Assembly: GCF_963675165.1 (NCBI RefSeq)
Contig: NC_087382.1
Span: forward strand, 6,496,315-6,560,314
DNA length: 64,000 nucleotides
Direction: 5' to 3'
From: Halichondria panicea
Lineage: Eukaryota > Porifera > Demospongiae > Suberitida > Halichondriidae
This document shows positions 22,401 to 32,282 of the stretch, piece after piece (the first letter of the stretch is position 1; the number at the start of each line of letters is the position of its first letter). Made by a program: the position numbers and the translations under genes. The notes below the pieces were generated by a model. The model had not been told where the DNA came from and ran no database searches. It worked only from the letters and a program-made list of their open reading frames with translations.

Positions 22401-25306
22401 TAGTATATTCGCCAGCCTCGCAAGCAACAGAGGTTGGCACATTCTTTACTTTTAGCTGATTCTGAATAATAAAGCTTTCATTATCCAACCTGATCCCCAG
22501 CGATCGCCTCCATTCTATCGAGTGCATATAATTGTAAAGAGTGTTTATTGCCAGTAAGTACAGTTCAAGCTAGATGTATACAACACCATTGATCTATACA
22601 CTGCACTATAGCCGAACTAATCCTTGGTCCAACCAAACAACAGACACAGCTATAGACAGGTGATCGAGGTACGTGTTATAAGCCCAGAGGTAGCCATAAC
22701 TCCTTGGTATAGCCAGGGGCGGATCCAAGAATTGTGAAAAGGGGGGGCTGAAAAGGGGGGGCAGTTTGAAGAAAATTTTTACTAAAAAAAGTTTTTTAAA
22801 GCCCAATCAGTGTAGCTTTTCTGATCATGAATTGATTGATGACAGTATGACATACATAGTAGCAGGAGATAGCAGAAATGGATGAAATCATCTTGCTCTT
22901 CAGCTTCAAAAGTCTACTATTCTGCATGCTGCAATAATTGATTGCTGCTCCTGGCTGCTCTAAGCCACACCCACTTTCGTGAGCTAGTTTTATTCAAGCT
23001 GGTCAGAAAGGGGGGCACATGCCCCTTGTGCCCTGCACTGGATCCGCCACTGATTGATGAGCGTTAGTTTTAGTACCTAGAAGAGCGAGAAAAAAACTGA
23101 TGCAAAGCTGCACTGCAGGAGCCATTATGATCTTTGATCTCCACCTTCTTTTTTTTACTTACATATTGGCGGGAAATAAATGCACAGTCATAATTATAGT
23201 TGAGCCTAACACCTGATGTCTGGCCGAAATATTTGGACACCAGAATAAGAACTACATAATTATTATTATATTCATGCAGTTGCCATCTTCAGTGGATACT
23301 ATAAATTATACTAGGCTATACTGAAGGGTTTAGCTGCTTCTGCTATCAGCAACGCCAATAGTTTTCAACTATGTGGGAACTTTAATGTCTATGTGCGGAT
23401 AGGTGTTTGCTATGGTATAATTATCATTAAAAGTTGCCAAATATTTTAATCGAGGTTCTGATAACGAAGTTCAACTGTACTATGTACACTTCCGTATCAA
23501 GACTATTTTTTGCTGGATAACTCGCTCGAGTTGTGTTTCCTCGAGACATCATCTCCTTCAGCAACAACAAAACACTGTATGTACCATGTACACAATGGTT
23601 TTCTCTCAAGCTCGATCCTCTTCTATAACTCAATCTCGAACATGACCCATCCGAGGCATTAAGCATTCGTTAACTATAGTACTTATTGATCTAAATGTAG
23701 ATCCCTAATAACCTGATGGTTCTCCAGCATGTTGAAGACAAAGTCAATGACAACATCATCCTCAAACCCGAGCAGCTCAGTAACCCTTGTGGTGATCCAT
23801 GGCTTAATCACATCCAGGTTCACCTTCTCCATGTCAATCTAACACAAGGAGAGGGGGGGGGAGAGCTTTTACACGGTAAATGTTAACATTAGGTACGTAG
23901 TACATGTATGAAATTAATGTAATAATTATAACTCGAATAGGAATTGGGGATATCCATGTACAATTGGGGGTATCCATGTACATGTAGATACCACAAGGAC
24001 GGATTTAGCACAATGATCGACACAAAGAGCTGCTTATCTTGTCACCAGGCTAGGGGCAACCTAGCGATTCCAGGCCGCACTGAAGATGGGCCTGGTATCG
24101 ACTGTTTGCGCATGTGCCACCTATTACCCAGACTGGGTAATTTGGATAACATCGTATATATGCTCAGTAAAACAATGACGTCACAACGAACTGAAGTGGA
24201 TTGAAGAAAGTAGGTAGAAGTTCGATTGTGAAGGTTTCTAGCCAATCTGATAGCATTCTAATAGCTACCCTTAGCCTGCTATGTTAACAAAAGACTCACA
24301 GCCTGCAACAGTGTGGATAACAATCGTCTGAACGGAGTGAAGGCTGACAAATAGCCTATATGGACAGGCCACACCCATCTGATACTAACCTTGGTGAAAG
24401 TCTACATGTAGACTCTATCAGAAAAAAATAGCTGCTGCAACCAAACGTACAGCGCTGTCTCTAGCTAGCTAACTATATAGCTCTGTGCATGACTTTAATT
24501 TGTACTCTTTGTCTGTATATTTTATTCAGGATATATTTTCAAGAACATTTCTGTTTAATGGGAAACTTTACGGAGAAATTGTCCAATAATTTGGCGTATG
24601 CGCAAGCAGTCAGTAGCAGGCCTCCTTGTTGAGGCCTTATGAAGAAGGCTAGGGGCAACCGAGATTCTACATGTACATGACAGGTCAGAAGTAAATGGCT
24701 AAGGACGACAGGCATTAAGTACTGAGTACACGCACCTTGACTCCAATGTTGGGAGGGTACTTGAGAGACTTCTTGAGTTTCTTCTCTTTGTTGTAGAACC
24801 GAGCATCTTGCTCACTGCTAGTGCCCTGCACATGAATACAGTTACTACAATCACGCGATGTGACGTGACGACAGACAAAAGGTTTACATAGAACATGGTA
24901 AACAACACTGCCGGTCTATATATGTGTGTGTGTGTGTGTTGCACACTGTATTTACATGACAAAACATGTTGTACAAGAACATTGCCACTCCAAATGGTAG
25001 GACCACCTTTTTAACAGTCACAGACATAGAGTACGTACAGGTGCATGTGCCCACAACTTGTACTCGTGAAATAATAATACTGAGCCGTTGAAAGAATACT
25101 TGTTGAAAAGATACCCATTGGTATGTGCAAATTTAAACGATTCGCACGTACCACACTAGCTGTGATGTGGTGCCTACAAGAATTTCCTCAACAAAAATGG
25201 GCTGTACTATTAAACATTGAAGCTTGGAAACTTGCATAGTTTTATCACAATTATGTACACACAGTGCATGAATCCAACTTACCCTGAAGAAACCAGCATC
25301 TGTCAT
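16449..25306 (-). CDS. SRRM1: SRRM1 (SRm160) splicing coactivator with PWI domain
   Basis: Twelve exons splice in frame to 799 residues: 25306-25283, 24825-24736, 23838-23713, 21883-21713, 20824-20706, 19678-18893, 18709-18659, 18566-18420, 18026-17874, 17388-17245, 17103-16653 and 16586-16449. The start MTDAGFFRGTSSEQDARF, then KVNLDVIKPWITTRV, LLGFEDDVV and LNLTGFLNGKNARVF, form the nucleic-acid-binding PWI domain (about residues 25-135), nearly colinear with human SRRM1. A charged coiled-coil-like stretch follows (QERISSSLQSHTEAEREVLE), then a very long RS/SP-rich tail and a Lys/His-rich C-terminus (RKHKKKHRKKHKKHSKK). SRRM1 is a nuclear-speckle, exon-junction-associated coactivator of pre-mRNA splicing. 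Exon 6 (262 codons) is a tandem array of about ten 17-residue RSPDQRKRGSRSPxxRR units. The gene is a little shorter than human (about 900). Confidence 0.95.
18920..19470 (-). repeat. Coding minisatellite in SRRM1 exon 6
   Basis: About ten imperfect units of roughly 51 bp encode R-S-P-D-Q-R-K-R-G-S-R-S-P-x-x-R-R. Because the period is a multiple of three, an alternative frame is also open (about 220 codons of GHLTRES-like repeats), but this is a shadow. Unit number is likely polymorphic. Confidence 0.85.
21996..22144. mobile_element. Short palindromic MITE in SRRM1 intron 3
   Basis: The arms GGATCAGGTGGCATATACGG and CCGTATGTGCCACCTGACCC are complementary, as are CACCGGATGT and ACATCCGGTG. The spacer is about 60 bp. 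No coding capacity. Confidence 0.75.
22714..23052. mobile_element. hAT-like MITE (CAGGGGCGGATCCA ends)
   Basis: The left end is CAGGGGCGGATCCA and the right end TGGATCCGCCACTG. G-runs (GGGGGGGCTG, GGGGGGCAC) sit inside both ends. It is related to 12334-12620. A further end of the same type is visible at 28868-28882. Confidence 0.65.
24060..24646. mobile_element. Diverged element of the TAGCCTCGA family in SRRM1 intron 2
   Basis: The start TAGCGATTCCAGGCCGC, then GGGCCTGGTATCGACTGTTTGCGCATG, parallels 12792-12850. The right end has the mirrored TATGCGCAAGCAGTC and AGGCCTCCTTGTTGAGGCC. The direct repeat GGCTAGGGGCAACC flanks both ends (about 24048 and 24647), consistent with target duplication. 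Confidence 0.6.
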
Positions 25307-26096
25307 GATCTGATGAGAACGACCCACGTACTGTGTATTGCAGAACTCAACGAGGGTAAGACGATTACAATGTGTCTCTCTTCCAGTTGACAGTCATCTG
25401 GTATAGGTGGTTACATGTACCACGCCACGTGGTCATGACCACCGTCGCTTCGAATCCAGGCCTCTCTTCCTCAGAGGGCCAGAGGAACGCCAGGGTCAAT
25501 AGGGTCACGAAGGGATTAAACATTCTTGTTCTGGGTTCTTGACCTTTGCTGCATATAGCAGCTTAGCGCTTCTGTTCTTTATTTGCCTGCTTGGAAAGCT
25601 TACTATACCTAGATCTATCCAGTGCAGCAAGCCAGTACATCAAAATTTATACCCTAGCCACGGAAGGCTAATTTCCATATCTTGTTTGTGGTTTTGAAGA
25701 ATGCAATAAAAGGTCAAAGGTTGCAATTAAATCCTGGATCTTCTCTCTCTCTCAAGCTGATTCCTCTGGGGCGCGATAGCTCAACCGATTTCTGTTGTGA
25801 TTATAAAGAGGATCAAGCTATTGATGGTGTATAAACTCAGGGGCGCGAGGGTAAACTCAGTTTTACATGTAAAACATAGGGCCACGTGGTGTTTTAATTA
25901 GTGACCTTTAAGCTTTTGACACTGGCATTCCTCCTCTGTCTCTTCCTCATGGGGGGAGGAAGCCCCTTAAATATTTATGCGTTAGGATCAGCCGGACCCT
26001 TCTTAAGAGGGGGGCTGATCCATGAGACTAGTGAAGCGTTAGAGATCGATGTCTTCCTGGTGTTTTTGTTCGTATACATGTACTGTATAGCGCGAC

Positions 26097-26183
26097 TAGC
26101 CTCGATTCCAGGCCGAGTTGTTTCTACTAGCCTGCTAGGTCAACTTCGTTCTATTAAAAAAAATCGGCCTGGGACCGAGGCTA
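26097..26183. mobile_element. Minimal TAGCCTCGA element
   Basis: The ends TAGCCTCGATTCCAGGCCG and CGGCCTGGGACCGAGGCTA are inverted with a spacer of about 50 bp. It is the same terminus as 12792-13536, reduced to 87 bp. Confidence 0.7.
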
Positions 26184-27196
26184 GCTAGGTCTATGCAGTA
26201 TGTCTTAACTTCTATTATTATCCTTTCGATATATATGTATATACAATCAGGGCAATGCCCCCCCCCTAACTTGTATAAATTCAGTTTGATCAAATATAAA
26301 TTCGGACAGGTCTTGACCTGGCCAAATGGAACCTTTAGTTCAGAACAAGCGGTTTAACACCTAAAGTCCCACAAAAACATTTGCAATGCGAAATTTCTAG
26401 GAGACTGAATTAACTGGGGAAAGCACCATTAAAACAAGCGACTGGGGAGAGCGATACTGGCCCGTACGTCCATCATTTATCACAAGGTAATTCACGGGTC
26501 TATTATCTATAATGATTATGTAGTACTGATACAATTAAAGTTGTTGTTGTTAATTGGAAGTGAAACTAATTTTAAATGGTACATGTCATTTCATTGACAC
26601 GCACATTTTGCAATTTGTATATGTACACATTGAATTTGTACACTTCAATACACTACATGATAAGAGTACAAATTTGTACACCGTTAATTTGTAAGTTCAG
26701 AGTAAAATTTGTATATACATGTATACACATGCATCTACACTTTCGATTTGTAGAACGTTATGAAAAGTTAGATTAGGCATAGGACATGGTATGCATGTGA
26801 GATTGTTCTGTGACTGCATGCGTGCACTAGCCGCTGCAGGTAAATGTGGTAAATGATTGCTTCATTTGTAGGTAAAACATTCGTGCTGAGCTCAGGGATT
26901 TAAATGAAAACCCCAAAATATTTGCCCCCCGAAAATCACCCGCTACACAATACATATAATTATTGCTATAGAACTGTATACAAAATTGTGTATCCACTGC
27001 ATGCACTTATTAATATAATAATTATAATAATTATTATTATAGTTGTCATAATTATACATAATTATTATGATGCCTAGCTGATGAATTCAATGGCTTCGAT
27101 TCAGGACTGTAATCGCATTATTATTATAAGTTAATGTTAATGGCCCACAATAAGTTATGTGCTTCAGTTACTGGATACCTCACTTGCGGTCTCACA

Positions 27197-27417
27197 TACC
27201 GTATAGCTATAAATTTCTGCGGCCCAAAAATTCTGCAAATTCTGCGAATGAATGAGTAAACGCAGAAATAATATTCGCAAATGCTTATTAACCGCGCCTA
27301 GTTTAACAGTTGAAAGTTTAATTCACAGAAATAATTATTACTCGCAGAAGGTCTTTTTACAGCTATTCGCAGAATTTTTGGGCCGCAGAAATTTCTAGCT
27401 ATAATTTATATACGGTA
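27197..27417. mobile_element. TACCGTATA MITE
   Basis: The left end TACCGTATAGCTATAAATTT, then CTGCGGCCCAAAAATTCTGC, is mirrored on the right by GCAGAATTTTTGGGCCGCAG and ends in TATACGGTA. A TA is present at both termini. Confidence 0.85.
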
Positions 27418-27625
27418 GTTACTATTTCACATTACTTAACAGCAAAATACTGCACAAAGGAGACTGCATGGTACTACTATTAGACAAGTATACATACAGT
27501 ATGACATCACAATAATCGTATACTCACTACACAGGCAAAAAATTAAATTAATGTGGTAAACAGACAAAAAACTGAATTTGTTAATGTACAGTGTATGTAC
27601 TATATCAATGTATGTCTCGACTAAA

Positions 27626-30600
27626 TCATTGCATTGGCAATCTTTCTTGTTCACGAATGAATTGGTCTTGCACTGATTTGAGCTGATCTGGAGCCAATCT
27701 AAGTAAAAGGTATAGACTGTTATTGTTATTGAATTAAAGGTTTCATAGGTACAGTACCACACTACTAAAACAGTCTCACGAAAGTGATCAATTAAATATA
27801 CAAGTGCAAACAAATGAATTATGGCTAGCTAGCTCGTACAGTGCATGGTATCAGCTACCATGCACTGTACGAGCTAGCCATAGTTTGACATAATAATTAT
27901 AATTATGGCAATGTTCGTACATAGCAGGATGATACAGAATCTGCGTAGTAAGTTCCTGCTCCTGGTTCTATTAATTAATTATTGTAAAATGCATGACACT
28001 ATAACTAATAGCCTCATTCCCAACCCGACCTCACTCTATTATATATATGTATATCTCATACGGGCGTAGAAGTATTTAAGTAAGTTATGTACTTGTATTT
28101 AGAGTAGGAGCCAACAGATATTTATAGTAATCCATAGAAAGGAGTTGCAATTTAGTTTCCTGATAGAAACTTACCTACGACTGGGGAAAGGCATTGAGAA
28201 GGCATTGATTGCACTGCGTTGTGTTTAATAAAAAGGCGTGGATCTACAAAAATTAATGTTGGAGTACATAATGAATGGCTGCTGGTGTTTTGCAGCTCTT
28301 TTCTAGCTAACAATTAAAAAAAAATTGATGAATATCATTATAACCACAAACGGCGTCACAAGACACCACAAAAAGTCACTTTAGCAAAACATTACAACAT
28401 TTTGCTAGATCACGTGGCTATTCTGACTTCTGACCTGGACTACTAATTGGTTTATTTTTTTGGGCATTCTGCAAAAATATGACCCGGAAAATCCGTGAAA
28501 CAATTTGGTGTGGCCTTAGTAAGTTGATCTCTAGAAAAATTAATGTTGGAGTACATAATGAATGGCTGCTGGTGTTTTGCAGCTCTTTTCTAGCTAACAA
28601 TTAAAAAAAAATTGATGAATATCATTATAACCACAAACGGCGTCACAAGACACCACAAAAAGTCACTTTAGCAAAACATTACAACATTTTGCTAGATCAC
28701 GTGGCTATTCTGACTTCTGACCTGGACTACTAATTGGTTTATTTTTTTGGGCATTCTGCAAAAATATGACCCGGAAAATCCGTGAAACAATTTGGTGTGG
28801 CCTTAGTAAGTTGATCTCTAGTGTGTTCTTGTGTGAAAGGGGGGTTCATGGAGCCCATGGAACCTGTCTGGATCCGCCACTGCCTCAAGTTGTATTATAT
28901 CCCCCTTGCATGAGTAATATACATAATTATACGTACGTAGAGGGTTACACTACATTGAACATGAGTTCCTCAACCGTTTAGCTAGTGGCATGTATACTAT
29001 ACGGTGCAGGTATTGAGTCAGGTCAGTAATCTACACTAATTGAACACTATTTTGCATAGACCCAACAAGTTATATATTTCGTTTCGCTTACCTCTTAACA
29101 ACGTTGAGGATACTGTTCGTCGCTGCCTTCAATACAGGATTGCAGGCCTCTTGATAGGCAACAGCAACTCGGTTAACTTCCAAATCTAAAGAAATTAATT
29201 ATTTGATCATGATTGGGAGTAGCTTACCTTGAGAAACAGATCTTCGGTAATAATCACGTGGACCCAATGTGGATCTTCGTTTATAATATGGAGCCAATGT
29301 AGGTGGTGGTGGTATAATTATTCGGTCAGTAGGCTTCTTTGTCAATCCCAAAAAGCTCACATCATCATCTATGTCATCTACAATAAAGAAAATTGAACTA
29401 TACTGGGAATGAACGTAATCAACACATCACCATCAAACTCCACAGGAGGCCAAACAGAAGGAGCGTGTTTTTCTGCAGCTTTGAGGCCATTTCTAATTAG
29501 AGGGTCAAGCAACATATCCAAAACTTTCTTCTCAGATGATGTTAGCTTTAGAGTAGGTGCCTGCGAAATGGAGATTAAATTACGATTCTCATACTGCCTT
29601 TAACTTTTACAGATGGTGTGGTGTTTTCCAAAGGCTTGAGCTTTGCTGTGTCTTCTGATTGTAGTACTTCAATATAGCTGGAGCAAAAACACAGAACATT
29701 ACACACTAATGACAAAACGACACAGCCGACAAAGAAACCAACACCACAGTACTCAGCCTTCCGTTTCAGTCATGCAGTGATCTAGAATAGTTACATATGC
29801 AATTTACAATTACCTGCTTTCAGCAATCTTGTTCAATCGAGAAGATTTAGCAAACAACTATAATAGGAACATAATTAATTGTGCAATTACAAATTTCAGC
29901 TATGCTATAATTATTAACTCACATCATTTGGTTGGACATGGGTGCAAGAACCTGCAAGTAAGAATAATAAAGTCCAGTACAGAATAATTGTATGATGTGC
30001 TATTAGTGACTGGAGAGTGTGTACAGCAATTAATCCCATATCACATCCGGTCCAGTAATTGCACGTCGTCATTGACAGCGGTGCAATTACTTGTCAATGA
30101 CAACGTATTGTTTTCGAATAACGGCCATGGCTGAAAATGTTAATCATACGATTAGTATGGTTACTCGTGGAATAAGATTAATAGCATTCATATCAAGCAC
30201 TGGAAGGTTAATAGCACTCGGCAGTAGCCTTGTCATTGCTTGTTACTCGTGCTAATAATCCCAATTGCACTAGTATTAACCAGTATACCGAATTAACCGT
30301 ACATCAAGTTTTGAATGTGACGTTCTTTCGATTGCGAGATGAAAAAATAGCATAAGATAATTCACCATCGAAAGAACTGCAAAGAGTGAGAATGTGCATG
30401 CAATTTCCCTCATGCTTCGCATACAATTCGCATTAGAAACACAATCAGGCTTGTACAGTGTCAACGGTACCAAAATCATACCAGAATTAGATTCGGGTCT
30501 CCTGTTAATAGATGTTCGCTGGCTGGAAGGAGGATCCATATTGAAACAGATAACTGATGCCGAAAATCCAAGAAAATTTACTCTCTTACTTGTTCTTAGT

Positions 30601-31688
30601 CTAGCTTTGAAACTACCTGCAGTTATAATTATTATATGAAATTTATATGAAATTAACTACATGTACAAGAAAAACTCACCAGTTGCAAAAAACATGTCTC
30701 CTTTATCATTGCCACAGAATTCTCTTTTGCCTCCGTTTCCACTTTTCACTTCAATATAGTCCTGACATCTGTAAATCAGATAAGGTCACTGGTGCAACAT
30801 ACCACTCCTGTCTATACGTATAGCCAACTCTAATCACTTCGTTTTTACGATTCATGGATTGGCCACACTCAACTAAGTCACTACTGCATGTCTGAACCAC
30901 ATAATTTCTTACTGATCCCTTTCAGAAATATGACAGTTTCGTGGCTCTAGATCCAACTCATTGATAGAAAGATATGCACTTTTCCCTGGCCCACAATCAA
31001 TGTTGTATTCAACAATCATTTCATTCAAGTAACTGCACAACAAAAGAGAATAATTATAATGTAAGCAACTACTCAACGCCTATAGCTACAGAACACAATT
31101 ACTTTTTTTTAGGTTGAAGCTGGAATCCTGGTGAGAATAACAACATTATATCAGCTGTCGCTATGGTGTCGATATCTTGAATAAAGTGACCACTTTTGCG
31201 CAGTACACAGTATTCACTGCCTACATTGCCTCTGATTCGAGTTGAGTACACTCCATATTGACTGAAAGTATAAAAAGCTAGTATAGCTAATAATTATTAT
31301 AGAATGGTATGGATTTTGTATAATTATGCATACATTTATTTGCCTCATACAGGCTCCGTACGTACAAATACACAGTACTGACGATTTAGACTACAATTAT
31401 TTATAATGATTATCGCCAATTAACATAATTATTGCGACAATCACGAATATCTGTCCTGAAAATCTTCAAGTAAACTTGTACACTACGAGTACACACTTGC
31501 GATTTGGCATAGGAACAATCACATCTGGATTGCATGGATACAGGTCTAGTCGGCTGCGAGAGCAATGTCTTAAGCTGCTGAGGATTTAAAATAATCGAAC
31601 ACAGGAAATATCTAACTTTATACCTTAGAACGAGTATCGGAGTGGCTAGAAAAAGTAGTGTGACGATTGTAGGAACAGCTAGCCGCAT
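27626..31688 (-). CDS. Secreted CUB-domain protein, family not recognised
   Basis: Twelve small exons splice in frame to 366 residues: 31688-31624, 31577-31497, 31261-31103, 31032-30913, 30768-30680, 29951-29923, 29857-29814, 29677-29611, 29560-29431, 29377-29228, 29185-29092 and 27698-27626. The N-terminus is a signal peptide (MRLAVPTIVTLLFLATPILVL). Residues of about 100-175 look like a CUB domain: EYNIDCGPGKSAYLSINELD, LEPRNC, then CQDYIEVKSGNGG and REFCGN. The C-terminal half is not a known domain to me; it has KVLDMLLDPLIRNGLKAAEK, an acidic DDIDDDV, a proline run, and two YYxRRS motifs that look like dibasic processing sites. No membrane anchor is seen after the signal peptide. The last intron (27699-29091) holds the 287-bp tandem duplication and a perfect palindrome. 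An extracellular role is inferred; the function is unknown. Confidence 0.8.
27828..27880. repeat. Near-perfect palindrome in the CUB-gene last intron
   Basis: The arms ATGGCTAGCTAGCTCGTACA.. and ..TGTACGAGCTAGCCAT, with inner GTGCATGGTA / TACCATGCAC, flank a 5-base TCAGC loop. It would form a hairpin with a stem of about 24 bp. It may be a minimal MITE. Confidence 0.8.
28248..28821 (+). repeat. Exact tandem duplication, 2 x 287 bp
   Basis: Bases 28248-28534 are repeated directly at 28535-28821, with no difference that I can find by eye. The unit begins AAAAATTAATGTTGGAGTAC and ends AGTAAGTTGATCTCTAG. It is intronic and non-coding. The identity implies a very recent duplication or an assembly artefact. 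Confidence 0.9.
30001..30260. repeat. Dispersed repeat R3, copy 1
   Basis: The block with GTACAGCAATTAATCCC, AATTGCACGTCGTC, AATAACGGCC and TAATAGCACTCGG recurs at about 53281-53545 in the same order. Here it sits in CUB-gene intron 5; the other copy is in receptor B intron 1. Confidence 0.65.
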
Positions 31689-32282
31689 GTTGATTCTTGT
31701 AGATGAGTATAGCGGTAGATCTATAGTTGGTTGCTAGAATCTAGACCTCCACATTATATTGATAGTGACTTTTATATACAGAGTCCCAGTCTATATAATT
31801 ATTAGTGCGCATGTTAGGTTTCTGTTGTGGCCATCTGCAAAGCAAGAGGGATCTCTTTGAAGTGTCAACACTCAAAAGAAGATGGTTTGGCCACTGCAAG
31901 GCAAAGTAATTCCCTACACACCACCATACATGCAAACATAAAAGATAGAATAGAGTTCACAATCCTTTGAAAAGTATGACGTGGGTTGACTGCTATATAA
32001 GGCAATAATAGTGATTGTGCCCAAACAGTCCCTACATGTTTTAATAGTATGGCTTTTAGGATCACTACTAACAAACAGCATGAATATATTTATGGAGGCA
32101 GACAAACTCATGCATGTAGCCAGCTAGCAGGTACACTAGTTATGGGCAGCAAAATAAGACGTTAATGTACGTATGTTTTTAGTAAATAAAATTAATGATA
32201 ACAGCAGCACTAGCATCTGAGTACATTATAGCTAAAATATAATTGTTACTACATGTTTAGTTGAGTTATTTAATTTGGTGTT
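31689..32282. other. Spacer between the CUB gene start and receptor A stop
   Basis: About 600 bp, AT-rich. The small minus-strand open frames here have no recognisable features. It should contain the CUB-gene promoter and the receptor A 3' UTR, but I can assign no motif. Confidence 0.5.

Larger units (their letters stand above)
25307..27625. other. Intergenic region upstream of SRRM1
   Basis: No supported gene. It holds a small TAGCCTCGA element (26097-26183), a short palindrome near 25987-26020 (GATCAGCC / GGCTGATC) and a TACCGTATA MITE (27197-27417). The remainder is AT-rich. Confidence 0.55.

Noticed and set aside
25436-25520. tRNA-like B-box (TTCGAATCCAGG)
   Set aside because: No A-box, anticodon arm or acceptor stem could be folded at the right spacing. 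The motif also resembles transposon ends in this window.
30394-30639. Plus-strand 81-codon open frame
   Set aside because: It lies in intron 5 of the CUB gene, has no splice partners and no recognisable motif.
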